64,000 nucleotides of DNA, from NCBI RefSeq assembly GCF_000708675.1, contig NZ_JELR01000005.1:302177-366176 (forward strand), in the 5' to 3' direction. The notes under the pieces are model-generated. The model was not told the DNA's origin. It made no database searches and saw only the letters and a list, made by a program, of their open reading frames with translations. Below are positions 41,001 through 49,804 of this stretch, piece after piece (position 1 is the first letter of the stretch; each line of letters begins with the position of its first letter). A program made the position numbers and the translations under genes. This DNA comes from Microbulbifer sp. HZ11. GTDB lineage: Bacteria; Pseudomonadota; Gammaproteobacteria; Pseudomonadales; Cellvibrionaceae.

Positions 41001-42257
41001 ACTGGGCAAGAGTTATTTGCTTATGTGCCTGCGGGTGTTTATGACCAGCTACGTAAGCTTTCCTCTCCAGACTACGGTACTACAAATAACCCGCATGAAT
41101 TTAATGTGGATGGTCCTCTGTTTGTTGGGGACGCCTATGTAAACGGTAGCTGGAAAAATATCTTGGTTGGCACCCTCGGGGCTGGTGGACGAGGGTTGTT
41201 TGCCTTGGATATCACCAATCCGGATGGATTTGATGAGAATGATGTGCTGTTCGACTTTACCGATGAAACTTTGTATTCCGGAGATTGGGAGAAACTCGGA
41301 AATATCACTAGTGAGCCGATAATCGCCCCAACCAACGACGGTTGGCGTGTGTTTTTCGGGAATGGCTATAACTCCGAAGAGGAGAAGGCCCATTTGTTTG
41401 CTATAAGCCTTGACGATCCTACTGGCGATACCGTTGTGATTGATACGGGAAATTCAGGGGGCAACGGACTGGCCGGGCCATCGCTGCTGCCAAATGGTGC
41501 GGGTGAAATTGTTGCGGCCTATGCTGGTGATCTTCTCGGTAATATGTGGGCGTTTGACTTATCAGGGAACAAGTGGGGGCTCGCCTATAAAAACGATCCG
41601 CTGTTTACCGCTGTAGACCCCAATGGTGCGGTACAGCCGATAACCGCAGCGCCAACGTTGGGCCTCAATGCCAAAATGAATAATGCGGTGATGGTGTACT
41701 TTGGTACCGGAAGTTACCTCTCCAGTGGAGACAATGACGCTGGGTCCACCATCAACAGCTTCTACGCTATTGCCGACACCGGGGCTGAAGTGACCGGTCG
41801 GGATCAGCTGTTTGCCAAAACAATCTCTGTAGAAACAGAAGGGCGTCGCGAAGTAGATGGCAACGCGGCCACCGACTGGTGGGCAGATAAAAAAGGCTGG
41901 TATCTCGACTTCACTTCCGGCGGGGGCGTGACAGGGGAGCGTATTATCAGCAAGCCGTTACTGATTTATGATCGACTACTGTTCCCTACTATGATCACGT
42001 CGTCAGACCCCTGCTCTTTCGGGGGTAGTGGTTGGTTGATGGAGCTGGTCGCCGTGGGGGACCGGTTTGAGGGGCACACCATCTTCGGGGAAGATGGTAT
42101 CGAGGTAGACTACGCGGTAGTCAGTTACTCAGAAGTGATTCGCTCCGGTGAAAAAGCCTATCTGCCAACCAGTAATATCAAGGGCGAACTTGAAGTGACG
42201 GAAGGTCAGTTTCCCTCCGAAGCGGTAGGCCGGATGTCTTGGCGCCAGCTGCGTTAA
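38100..42257 (+). CDS. pilY1: PilY1-like pilus tip adhesin
   Basis: A 1385-residue exported protein. A signal peptide is at the N-terminus (to about residue 30). A long variable N-terminal half follows, then the conserved C-terminal PilY1/PilC beta-propeller (VLLGDIVNSSPVFAG, LYVSANDGMLHAFDASTG, LGAGGRGLFALDITNPD, PIIAPTNDGWRVFFGNGYN). The vWA MIDAS motif DxSxS of Pseudomonas PilY1 is absent; at that place one finds VMLNMSNDHQLYF, with DLDKDGVAD nearby. Bases from about 38,650 to 40,400 look AT-richer than the flanks, suggesting a mosaic adhesin region. Confidence 0.85.
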   Translation: MNMLLQKIKAKLCLNAGVALLALGFTHAVQSLELAQSPLFLAQPVKPIVMLNMSNDHQLYFKAYDDYTDLDKDGVADTTYMNDYEYYGYFDSNKCYNYESGRFVPKAVTANYYCDSVDGQWSGNFLNWATMTRMDAVRKILYGGYRSTDSSGSTVLERAYLPHDAHSFAKYYNGADINKLTPKGFSGGVASKTSGITFCNTTPRSKSSSNFSQGNTDAPEIRVVQGNYSLWASNERWQCRWDESVSGNNGKNGNSETISGIPAYSSSPSKSKGSTYFARVEVCKAGLLEDNCRSYPDGNSKPSGLLQKYGERGEILFGLMTGSYSKNKSGGVLRKNVGNLSDEINVESDGTFKSVTGIVGAIDKLRIYGYRYAGGGGNDGTYRGGGGADDCDWGQDSFNNGQCSNWGNPQSEIFLESLHYLAGKNAQNNVSGDDKISGLKSEAWESPIGSKNYCAATSVIQFNASTSSYDGETSNQLGIDIDAMTNEVGSLENLYGKDYFVGTHGNDKDQLCTAKTVTALSDVTGTCPDAPRLEGTYNIAGMAYYARKNDLLPNLQGTQNVTTYGVALAPAVPKVDIPVPGVAGKTVTILPACRNHNNNGDKTNCAIVDFKIVSQSTDGSSGKLYVNWEDSEQGGDFDQDMWGVIDYAVVGNQIAITTDVVAESTSTNFKMGFGYIISGTTNDGFHAHSGINGFNSYGCNNCKVSDSATKATYSIGSSTASALESPLYYAAKWGGYSDNEDGTAPSSVEIAASEPETYFYAIDPSELEESLSRALEKVAASAGSASSVATNSTRLGTDTVIYQALFNSADWSGELKALNLNSDGSVGAVKWQSDDSKFASAAARDIYTHNGSDGAVFTWGVSPGDGGISDAQKAALIGSDSAVEGMERLAWARGADVAGYRDRTVLLGDIVNSSPVFAGRKKHNFHLLSDALGGHQYESYYTNYKQNRREVLYVSANDGMLHAFDASTGQELFAYVPAGVYDQLRKLSSPDYGTTNNPHEFNVDGPLFVGDAYVNGSWKNILVGTLGAGGRGLFALDITNPDGFDENDVLFDFTDETLYSGDWEKLGNITSEPIIAPTNDGWRVFFGNGYNSEEEKAHLFAISLDDPTGDTVVIDTGNSGGNGLAGPSLLPNGAGEIVAAYAGDLLGNMWAFDLSGNKWGLAYKNDPLFTAVDPNGAVQPITAAPTLGLNAKMNNAVMVYFGTGSYLSSGDNDAGSTINSFYAIADTGAEVTGRDQLFAKTISVETEGRREVDGNAATDWWADKKGWYLDFTSGGGVTGERIISKPLLIYDRLLFPTMITSSDPCSFGGSGWLMELVAVGDRFEGHTIFGEDGIEVDYAVVSYSEVIRSGEKAYLPTSNIKGELEVTEGQFPSEAVGRMSWRQLR

Positions 42258-42281
42258 TCAGTTATAGAAGAGATAGTGATA

Positions 42282-42698
42282 ATGAAAAAACACAAGGGTT
42301 TTACTCTGATCGAGCTGATGATCGTGGTTGCGATCATCGGCATAATCGCGGGAATTGCCTATCCGTCCTATATGGAGTCGGTTCGCAAAAGTAACCGCGC
42401 GGATGCTAAGGCAACATTGAATGATGTGGCGCAACGGTTACAGCGCTGCTTTACCACTTATAACGCCTATAACCATGCAAGTTGTGGTGTTGCGACTACC
42501 CTGGACGGGGGGAGCATCAGCTCGGGGGAGGGGTTGTATAGTATTTCCGCGACTTCACTGACAGCGACGGCCTTTACGCTGACCGCTGCGCCGGTGGTGG
42601 GGAAGTCTCAGGCTGCCGACTCCAAGTGCGGTAGTCTTACGCTCACTAATACCGGGATTCGCAATGCCAGTGGGTCCTACGGGGCGGACTGCTGGTAA
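42282..42698 (+). CDS. pilE: Type IV pilin PilE
   Basis: A 138-residue type IVa prepilin with the short leader MKKHKG, then FTLIELMIVVAIIGIIAGIAYPSYMESVRKSNRAD. C-terminal Cys residues occur (CFTTYNAYNHASC and DSKCG...DCW), a likely disulfide loop. A GTG six bases earlier is in frame, but the ATG at 42282 fits better. It ends the fimU-pilE operon and is followed by a terminator. Confidence 0.88.
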   Translation: MKKHKGFTLIELMIVVAIIGIIAGIAYPSYMESVRKSNRADAKATLNDVAQRLQRCFTTYNAYNHASCGVATTLDGGSISSGEGLYSISATSLTATAFTLTAAPVVGKSQAADSKCGSLTLTNTGIRNASGSYGADCW

Positions 42699-42716
42699 TA
42701 TACATTCCGTATTTTT

Positions 42717-42749
42717 CGAATAAACCCGGTTTTTGCCGGGTTTATTCGT
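42717..42749. terminator. Bidirectional terminator between pilE and pilR
   Basis: A 13-base perfect stem, CGAATAAACCCGG (42717-42729) with CCGGGTTTATTCG (42737-42749), around TTTTTG. The TAA stop codon and last codons of pilR lie inside the right arm. Confidence 0.88.
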
Positions 42750-44154
42750 TTTCGAGCCCTAATTTTTTCAACCGGTATCTCAGTGAGCGGAAACTGATTC
42801 CCAGTTTTTCGGCCGCTGCGGTTTTGTTCCAGCGGGTTTCATTGAGTGCGGATTCAATCGCATCGCGCTCAATCGTCTGCAGGAAATCATCAAGCGTATC
42901 GCAATCCGCTGTATCAAACTGCCCGGGGTAAATAGGCTGCAACGGTGCTGCGGCCGATGTCGCTGATAATTCAAAGTGTTCAGAAATTTCCTCCGGTTCC
43001 GGCACGGGCGGCTCTGCCGTCAGGTCTAGGTCGCCGGCTCGAATGGTATTGGATTCACAGCGTGCGAGCGCCTTCTCCAAGACATTCTCCAGTTGCCGGA
43101 GATTTCCCGGGAACGAATATTCCTGTAGGGCCGCAATGGCGTCCTGGCCTGCTCGAGGTGGGTTTCCCGGTGAATTTTCGGTAAGTCGGCGCAACAGGTA
43201 GCGGGCCAATAAGGGAATGTCTTCTGCCCGGTCCCTGAGGGGGGGAGCAGTCAGCTCGACCACATTGATGCGGAAATACAGGTCGCTGCGAAATTCCCCT
43301 CGGCGCGTTTCATTGGCCAGATTTTTCTGGCTGCTGCTAATCAGGCGGATATTGAGTGACTGCGATGCTTCACCTCCGACCGGTTGGAATCGCTTCTCTT
43401 CGATAACCTGTAGGAGCTTCACCTGAATTTCTTTGGGAAGTGCAGTAACTTCGTCGAGAAACAGCGTGCCCCCATTGGCAGACTGTAGAAGACCTTGCAC
43501 ATTTTTTCCGATGGAGGCATCCCCGAATAGCAGCTGTTCAAAAAATTCAGTGGGGATGCTGGAGCAGTGAACAGGAATAAATGGTTCTTTTGCTCTCGGC
43601 CCCAGCTCGTGAATACAGCGTGCGGCCAGCTCTTTACCTGCGCCTGGCTCACCTCGCAGATGCACCGGGGCATCGCTGCGTGCTGCTTTACTGAGGGCGT
43701 CGCGAAGGGTCTGGATCGCGGGAGATTGCCCTTGAAGCAGCGGGGGAAACTCCTGCTTTTGCAGTATGCGGTCTTCACCCAGTCTCAGTGCCAATTGGAC
43801 AAGAGATCGCAAACGTTCCAGGTTTAGCGGTTTGCTGACAAAGTCGAAGGCACCTAGTTTCAGTGCTGCAATTGCGGTATCCATATTGCCGTGTGCGGTG
43901 ATCACCGCGACCGGAAATGCCTGGTCGAAGGGACGGTCGTGAATTGCTTCCACAAGCTCAAGCCCATCCCCATCGGGAAGTCGCATATCGGTCAGGCAGA
44001 AGTCGTACTGCTTTTCCTGCAAGCGACGGCGAGCTTCGGTCACTGACATGGCGACATCCGTACGGATGTTCATGCGCTGCAGTGTCATGGAGATCAGTTC
44101 ACAAATATCTGGTTCGTCGTCCACAACCAGAGCGATGGCTTGACGGTCGGTCAT
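42742..44154 (-). CDS. pilR: PilR-type response regulator lacking the GAFTGA loop
   Basis: A 470-residue NtrC-like regulator. The receiver domain has Asp56 (CLTDMRLPDGDG). The AAA+ domain has Walker A GEPGAGKE (168-175), Walker B TLFLDE and the sensor FRSDLYFRINVVEL. The Fis-type helix-turn-helix is at the C-terminus (WNKTAAAEKLGISFRSLRYRL). Between LFG and GLLQ (residues 209-225) it reads DASIGKNVQ, nine residues instead of 14, so the GAFTGA motif that contacts sigma-54 is missing. It pairs with pilS 40 bp upstream. The name rests on that context; it may not activate sigma-54 promoters. Confidence 0.85.
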   Translation of the reverse strand: MTDRQAIALVVDDEPDICELISMTLQRMNIRTDVAMSVTEARRRLQEKQYDFCLTDMRLPDGDGLELVEAIHDRPFDQAFPVAVITAHGNMDTAIAALKLGAFDFVSKPLNLERLRSLVQLALRLGEDRILQKQEFPPLLQGQSPAIQTLRDALSKAARSDAPVHLRGEPGAGKELAARCIHELGPRAKEPFIPVHCSSIPTEFFEQLLFGDASIGKNVQGLLQSANGGTLFLDEVTALPKEIQVKLLQVIEEKRFQPVGGEASQSLNIRLISSSQKNLANETRRGEFRSDLYFRINVVELTAPPLRDRAEDIPLLARYLLRRLTENSPGNPPRAGQDAIAALQEYSFPGNLRQLENVLEKALARCESNTIRAGDLDLTAEPPVPEPEEISEHFELSATSAAAPLQPIYPGQFDTADCDTLDDFLQTIERDAIESALNETRWNKTAAAEKLGISFRSLRYRLKKLGLENE

Positions 44155-44194
44155 ATTTCTTCAGCGTTATTATCGATCGACAATGAGGAGGTTA

Positions 44195-45847
44195 TTAAAA
44201 AATCTGTTCTGCATTTGCGAACTCAATGCGAAAGCAGCTGCGCGATTGCTGGTCCCGACAGTAATAAAGGTTCGCTCGAGTAGATTCGCATAATTCTTTG
44301 GCAATATACAGACCCAGTCCAGCACCGGTGGCTTCAGTTGTGAAAAATGGCTCAAAGATTCTGTCTTTGTGGTCATCGTCCACACCGGGGCCGATATCCA
44401 CAAAATCCAGCTGCGCGCGTTCGCGCCCCGGGTGCAAGCGGACAATCAGTTCTGCATAGTAGTGGCCAGTTGCGCTGTGGGAGTGTCGCACCGCGTTGTT
44501 ACACAAATTTGTGGCGACCTGTGCCATTTGGTTTGGGTCGAATCGCGCATAAATCGGTGTTTCCGGGCAGCGTACGGTGATTCTGTACTGGGTGCTTGAC
44601 TCCCTTTGGTAGTCAGTGAGAAACAGCCTGACCCACTGGCAAAGATCGACGCGTTGCGTTTTGGGGGGTTGGCGCCGAGACAGCTGCATTACGTTTTCAA
44701 TGATCTGATTTACCCGCTGGCTGTGTCGGCCGATGATTTCTGTCAGCTTTCTGTCGTCGTCGGAGATGGATGTAGATTCACCCAGCAGTTCTGCGGCATG
44801 GCTGATTGCGCTAAGAGGGTTGCGTACTTCATGAGCAATAGACCCAGTCAGTCGACCGAGTGATGCGAGCTTCAATTGCTGAGCCTGTTGAGTCAGTTTG
44901 CGATGGTCCTCGAGAAAAACCAGGCTGCTGTCACTCACTTCGTTTCCCAGCGCGGTCACACTCGCGCGTATTTCGCTGTGGCCGCCTCCGTGAAGAATAC
45001 CGCTCGATGCTTCCGGCTGTTGTTTTATTTCTCCCAGGCTTCGCAGCAACCCCTCACTGAGCTTGCCGTCATCAAGTTGTTGTTGCCCCAGCAGTTGCTG
45101 AGCGGCACGGTTGATCAGCTCCGCTTCACCGCGGCCATTCAATACCATTACCCCGGTGCGCATCTGCGCCACAATTTGCTGGGTCAGGCGTTGCAATCTT
45201 ATCGCCTGACGGCGCTCCTTCTCGGCTTTTTCATTTGCCAGGCGAATATGTGCGGACAGGTATTGAAGTGCAGTGACACAGGTGAACAGCAGGATTCCGA
45301 GACTGCCGGCAGACACAATATCCTGAGTATCTGCCTGCCCGTACAGAATGCCGATCAATTGTTGGGCAATGACTGCAATACTGGTTATTGCGGCGAGGAA
45401 AGCACCCATGCGACGGTCGAGAAGCAGAGAACCCACTGCGCAGGTGGTTAACAGTAGATAGCCGACGCCCGAGTCGAGACCACCACTTGCCTGGATCAGT
45501 AGAAGAAAAACGACGATATCGCAGCCCAGAATACTGCCAATGCGTAGCGGTGTGGTGCGAAAGCCACTGGGGTAGAGGAATATCAGCCAGGCGACATTAA
45601 GTACCGCATAGGTGATGGCGGTATTCAGGTACAGTGCGGGAAGCAGGGTACCCACCGCGCCGCGGCTAAGGCCTGAGGCAAATAACCCCAGTAGAACCAG
45701 CCCAATGACAACCCGATACCAGGCATAAATCTTCAGCAGGTCGCGCTGGCGCAGGTTCCATTGCGGGCCTCCCAATGCCCGCGGGGCGACTGAGGTAGTG
45801 GAGTTCGGATTTGTTGTGTGAGGTGCGGAGAGTGGCTGGCTGCTCAC
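44195..45847 (-). CDS. pilS: Sensor histidine kinase PilS
   Basis: A 550-residue kinase. Six hydrophobic segments occupy about residues 40-215. A PAS-like region follows (QMRTGVMVLNGRGEAELINRAAQQLLG). The H-box is SLGRLTGSIAHEVRNPLSAISHAAELLG. ATPase boxes are NLCNNAVRHS, DIGPGVDDDHKDRIFEPFFTT and GAGLGLYIAKEL. In Pseudomonas PilS senses pilin levels in the membrane. It precedes pilR on the minus strand. Confidence 0.92.
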   Translation of the reverse strand: MSSQPLSAPHTTNPNSTTSVAPRALGGPQWNLRQRDLLKIYAWYRVVIGLVLLGLFASGLSRGAVGTLLPALYLNTAITYAVLNVAWLIFLYPSGFRTTPLRIGSILGCDIVVFLLLIQASGGLDSGVGYLLLTTCAVGSLLLDRRMGAFLAAITSIAVIAQQLIGILYGQADTQDIVSAGSLGILLFTCVTALQYLSAHIRLANEKAEKERRQAIRLQRLTQQIVAQMRTGVMVLNGRGEAELINRAAQQLLGQQQLDDGKLSEGLLRSLGEIKQQPEASSGILHGGGHSEIRASVTALGNEVSDSSLVFLEDHRKLTQQAQQLKLASLGRLTGSIAHEVRNPLSAISHAAELLGESTSISDDDRKLTEIIGRHSQRVNQIIENVMQLSRRQPPKTQRVDLCQWVRLFLTDYQRESSTQYRITVRCPETPIYARFDPNQMAQVATNLCNNAVRHSHSATGHYYAELIVRLHPGRERAQLDFVDIGPGVDDDHKDRIFEPFFTTEATGAGLGLYIAKELCESTRANLYYCRDQQSRSCFRIEFANAEQIF

Positions 45848-45905
45848 TTTTTATTCTCATCGTGTGCAAAGTTTCGGGGCCAGGGCCCCCGGAGCCCTGC
45901 AGATA

Positions 45906-45939
45906 TTGTGTGCGCAGGCTGCGCGGCTACAATAGCCGC
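45906..45939 (+). promoter_or_regulatory. nadE promoter with palindrome over the -10
   Basis: TTGTGT (45906-45911) and TACAAT (45928-45933) are 16 bp apart. A perfect inverted repeat, GCGGCTA-CAA-TAGCCGC (45923-45939), covers the -10 and could be an operator. Confidence 0.55.
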
Positions 45940-45961
45940 CTTAGTTTAACGGGGTAACAAG

Positions 45962-47590
45962 ATGTCTACTTTGCAGCTAGTCCTGGCGCAAATCAATCTG
46001 CTAGTGGGGGATATTCCTGGCAATGCCGACCAGGTGGTCGAGGTCGCCCGCCGTGCGCACCGCGAACACGGCGCGGATCTGGTGCTGTTTCCGGAGCTGA
46101 CATTGTGTGGATATCCACCGGAAGATCTCTTGTTACGGCCCAGCATGCAGAAGCGTATCGACGATGCCTTGGATAAGTTACTGAGTGCCGAGCTTCCCTG
46201 TGCGGTATTGATCGGCTATCCCCGCTTGGTGGCCGGTGCCGTGCTGAATATGGCTGGGCTGATCCAGGGGGGCGCGCTGGTTGCCGAATACGCCAAGCAG
46301 AAGTTGCCCAATTACCAGGTTTTCGACGAGTTACGCTACTTCGTTCCCGGCGACCAGCCCTGTGTGGTCGATATCAAGGGGGTGCCTACTGCAATCACCA
46401 TCTGCGAGGATATCTGGCACCCGGAACCGGTAGCGCAGGCCGAGCGCGCCGGGGCAAAGTTGATGCTCAATATCAATGCCTCCCCGTATCATCGCGGCAA
46501 GGCGGCGGAGCGCCTGGCGCTACTGGGAAGGCAGGCTCAGGCGGGCAAAATGCCGATCGTCTACGTCAATTCCGTGGGCGGGCAGGACGAGCTGGTGTTT
46601 GATGGTGGATCCTTCGCGGTGGATAAGGACGGTAGCCTGCGCGGCCGTGCGCCGGAGTTTGTTGAGAGTCTGCTGCCGATTACCGTACAGGCCCATGGCA
46701 ATGATGTGAGTCTCGTTCAGGGCAATGACGCCGAGCCGCTGGAAGATCTCGCTTCCGTCTATCAGGCCCTGGTACTCGGTGTGCGGGACTATGTAAACAA
46801 GAACGGATTCAAAGGCGTGGTTCTGGGGCTGTCTGGGGGTATTGATTCCGCTCTCACCCTGGCGATTGCGGTCGACGCCCTTGGCCCCGACCGAGTGGAA
46901 GCGGTGATGATGCCATTCCGTTACACCTCGGACTTATCCAGGAACGATGCCGCGGACCAGGCCCGGCGTCTCGGCATTCACTACCGGGTGATTGGTATCG
47001 AGGGAATCTTCGATGCGGCAATGGGGGCGCTCGCCAAAGAGTTTGAGGGCAGTGAACGGGACACTACCGAGGAAAACCTGCAGGCCCGAGCCCGCGGTAT
47101 GCTGCTGATGGCCATTTCCAACAAGAAGGGCTACATGGTTCTGACCACCGGTAACAAGAGCGAGATGGCCGTGGGGTACGCCACCCTCTATGGCGATATG
47201 GTCGGTGGCTACAACGCTCTGAAGGATGTGCCCAAGATTCTGGTATACGCGTTGTCCCGCTACCGCAACACGGTATCCGAAGTGATCCCGGAAACGGTGA
47301 TCACCCGAGAGCCCAGCGCAGAATTGGCCCCGGATCAGGTGGATTCCGACAGCCTGCCGCCCTACGAGATCCTTGATGAGATTCTGCGACTGTATATCGA
47401 TCTTGACCACAGCGCCGCGGCAATCATTGCCAAGGGCTTTGACGAGGCGACAGTAATGCGCGTGGTGCGGCTTGTGGACCGCAACGAGTACAAGCGCCGC
47501 CAGGCGGCGGTTGGGGTGCGTATTTCGGAACGGGGGTTCGGTCGCGACCGCCGCTATCCAATTACCAATGGTTGGAAGGCAGGGGATTAA
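45962..47590 (+). CDS. nadE: Glutamine-dependent NAD+ synthetase
   Basis: Amidates nicotinic acid adenine dinucleotide with glutamine. The 542-residue protein has an N-terminal nitrilase-type glutaminase. Its Glu is in LVLFPELTLCGYPPEDLL, Lys in AKQKLPNYQVFDE and Cys in AITICEDIW. The C-terminal ATP-pyrophosphatase has LGLSGGIDSALT and TTGNKSEMAVGYATLYGDMVGG. ATG at 45962 follows GGGGTAAC. It converges on bamD across a terminator. Confidence 0.96.
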   Translation: MSTLQLVLAQINLLVGDIPGNADQVVEVARRAHREHGADLVLFPELTLCGYPPEDLLLRPSMQKRIDDALDKLLSAELPCAVLIGYPRLVAGAVLNMAGLIQGGALVAEYAKQKLPNYQVFDELRYFVPGDQPCVVDIKGVPTAITICEDIWHPEPVAQAERAGAKLMLNINASPYHRGKAAERLALLGRQAQAGKMPIVYVNSVGGQDELVFDGGSFAVDKDGSLRGRAPEFVESLLPITVQAHGNDVSLVQGNDAEPLEDLASVYQALVLGVRDYVNKNGFKGVVLGLSGGIDSALTLAIAVDALGPDRVEAVMMPFRYTSDLSRNDAADQARRLGIHYRVIGIEGIFDAAMGALAKEFEGSERDTTEENLQARARGMLLMAISNKKGYMVLTTGNKSEMAVGYATLYGDMVGGYNALKDVPKILVYALSRYRNTVSEVIPETVITREPSAELAPDQVDSDSLPPYEILDEILRLYIDLDHSAAAIIAKGFDEATVMRVVRLVDRNEYKRRQAAVGVRISERGFGRDRRYPITNGWKAGD

Positions 47591-47626
47591 CGCCCATTCG
47601 TAGGAGCCTGCTTGTTAGTGCCACAA

Positions 47627-47660
47627 AAAAGCCCCCGTTACCTGTGTAACGGGGGCTTTT
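47627..47660. terminator. Bidirectional terminator between nadE and bamD
   Basis: GCCCCCGTTAC (47631-47641) pairs with GTAACGGGGGC (47646-47656) around CTGT, flanked by an A-run and a T-run. It serves both convergent genes. Confidence 0.92.
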
Positions 47661-47681
47661 TGACTGGGCAGTGCAGCTAGA

Positions 47682-48629
47682 TCAATTCAGCTCAGGCGGC
47701 AGCGGCGCCTGCTCAGGCCGGAACTCTGCATTGTACAGCTCGCGGCTGTCAAACCCTCGGGGGTCCGACTTCTCAAACAGCCCCAGGGTCAGGCGGTGGG
47801 CAATATTGCGGCCCTTGGCACCCGCGTAGTACTTGTAGTTGAACGAGCCATCTTCCCGGAAGGCGGGATGATCCGGGTAGTTGGTGCGCAATACCGCGAG
47901 GGAGCTGGCCTCAAGCTGAGGCATTTCCAGCAGGTGGTAAGACTGCACCATTACGGCCAGTGCATCCGGCACCGCCGGAGTCTGCTGGAAATTTTCCACC
48001 ACATAGCGGCCGCGATTGGCAGAGGCCAGATAAGCATTGCGCTTGAAGTAGTAGTTGGCCACGTGAATCTCGTAGCGTGCCAGCAGGTTGCGCAGGTGGA
48101 TCATGCGCTTTTGTGCATCCGGCGCATAGCGGCTCTCCGGATAGCGCGCCATCAGCTGTGCGAAGTAGGCAAAGGATTCCCGTGCCGAGCCCGGGTCACG
48201 GCGGGTCATGTCCGTCGGCAGGAAGCGTTCAAACAGGCCGCTGCCCTCGGTGAAGGAGGCCAGGCCCTTCATATAGTAGGCGTAGTCTACATTGCGGTGC
48301 TGTGGATGCAGGCGGATAAAGCGGTCCGCAGCGGAGATGGCGGCATCGTTCTGATAGTCGCGATAATAGGCGTAAATAAGCTCCAGTTGCGCCTGTTCTG
48401 CGTAGTTGCCGAAGGGGAAGTTGTCTTCCAGGGCGCGCAGGTTCTTGATCGCCAGCTCCCACTGGCTGGATTTGAGCTGCCGCTGAGCGGCTTCGTAGAA
48501 GGCCTGTTCGGTACGGTTACCGGTGGGCAGACCTTCCTCTTCTTCGTCTGTGCTGGCACATGAGGCCACCAGGACGGCCAAAAACGCGACACACAGGGTT
48601 TTCCAGGACTGTCTGTTCCAAGACCGCAT
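47682..48629 (-). CDS. bamD: Outer membrane protein assembly factor BamD
   Basis: An essential lipoprotein of the BAM complex. The 315-residue protein has a lipoprotein signal with lipobox LVASC (Cys24). Five TPR-like repeats follow ([51 protein letters not shown]). The end [21 protein letters not shown] is typical. ATG 48629 has GAGGGGC upstream. Longer upstream readings lack support. It is divergent from rluD, as in E. coli. Confidence 0.95.
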   Translation of the reverse strand: MRSWNRQSWKTLCVAFLAVLVASCASTDEEEEGLPTGNRTEQAFYEAAQRQLKSSQWELAIKNLRALEDNFPFGNYAEQAQLELIYAYYRDYQNDAAISAADRFIRLHPQHRNVDYAYYMKGLASFTEGSGLFERFLPTDMTRRDPGSARESFAYFAQLMARYPESRYAPDAQKRMIHLRNLLARYEIHVANYYFKRNAYLASANRGRYVVENFQQTPAVPDALAVMVQSYHLLEMPQLEASSLAVLRTNYPDHPAFREDGSFNYKYYAGAKGRNIAHRLTLGLFEKSDPRGFDSRELYNAEFRPEQAPLPPELN

Positions 48630-48795
48630 TGCCCCTCGCTCTATCATTATTCGTCTCAACCTTATTAAACTAGCCGCCCAAAATCCACCGGGGGCCGAAG
48701 GGCAGCTATTTAACCACAGCGCCCCGCCAGCCCAAAGTACAAGCAGCCTGCTGGCAACCACATTTATTGCGTTACAGGACACTAGACCCTCTCGG

Positions 48796-49761
48796 ATGAG
48801 CAATCAAATACAACTCGAAATTGAAGTGCCCGCGGAGTACGCCGGGCACAGGTTTGACCAGATCGCAGCGGATTTGATCCCTGATTATTCCCGCGCGCGC
48901 CTGCAAACCTGGATAAAAGGCGGCCAACTCACTGTAGATGGCCGTACCGCCAAGCCTAAAGATAAGCTGTTTGGCGGTGAACTGCTGGTTCTGAACGCAG
49001 AATTGGAGCCTCAGGGGGAGTGGTTGGCACAAGAGATGCCCCTGGATATCGTTTACGAGGATGCGGCCATCCTGGTAATCAACAAGCCCGCGGGTCTGGT
49101 GGTACACCCCGCAGCAGGCAATCCCGATGGCACTCTGCTGAACGGCTTGCTGGCTCATTGCAGCGGCCAGAAGAATATTCCCCGTGCCGGTATCGTGCAC
49201 CGGCTGGATAAGGACACCAGCGGCTTAATGGTGGTCGCCAAGACATTGCAGGCGCAGACCGATCTGGTGGACCAGCTCAAGGAGCGCAGCGTACGCCGCC
49301 TGTACGACGCGGTCGTGCAGGGCACCCTGAGTGGCGGCGGTACCGTGGATGCGCCCATGGGGCGCCATAAAACCCATCGCCTGAAAATGGCCGTATTGCC
49401 CAACGCAGGTATGGGGGGGGCAAAGGAAGCGATTACTCACTATCGTCTACAGGAACGCTTTCGCGCGCACACTCTGGTGCGCTGTCAGCTGGAAACCGGT
49501 CGTACCCATCAGATCCGGGTGCATATGGCACATATCCGCCACCCACTGGTGGGGGATCCGCTATATGGGGGGCGCAGCAAGTTGCCTGCAGGGGCCGGGC
49601 AGGCACTGATCCAAGCCTTACAACAGTTCCCGCGACAGGCATTGCATGCTGCAGAACTGGCGCTCTTACACCCGGCAACCGGCGAGGTGATGCACTGGCA
49701 GGCGCCAATGCCGGACGATATGCTGCAGCTGCTTGAATTGCTCCGCGCGGATAATTTCTGA
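48796..49761 (+). CDS. rluD: 23S rRNA pseudouridine synthase RluD
   Basis: Converts U1911, U1915 and U1917 of 23S rRNA to pseudouridine. The 321-residue protein has an N-terminal S4-like domain ([28 protein letters not shown]). The catalytic motif is [19 protein letters not shown] with Asp. [28 protein letters not shown] closes the core. The ATG at 48796 gives the expected start. The ribosome-binding site is weak. It lies back to back with bamD and 43 bp before pgeF. Confidence 0.95.
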   Translation: MSNQIQLEIEVPAEYAGHRFDQIAADLIPDYSRARLQTWIKGGQLTVDGRTAKPKDKLFGGELLVLNAELEPQGEWLAQEMPLDIVYEDAAILVINKPAGLVVHPAAGNPDGTLLNGLLAHCSGQKNIPRAGIVHRLDKDTSGLMVVAKTLQAQTDLVDQLKERSVRRLYDAVVQGTLSGGGTVDAPMGRHKTHRLKMAVLPNAGMGGAKEAITHYRLQERFRAHTLVRCQLETGRTHQIRVHMAHIRHPLVGDPLYGGRSKLPAGAGQALIQALQQFPRQALHAAELALLHPATGEVMHWQAPMPDDMLQLLELLRADNF

Positions 49762-49804
49762 GCTCAAAGTGCAACCCTATTCTTCAACGCACAGGATTCT
49801 CTTG

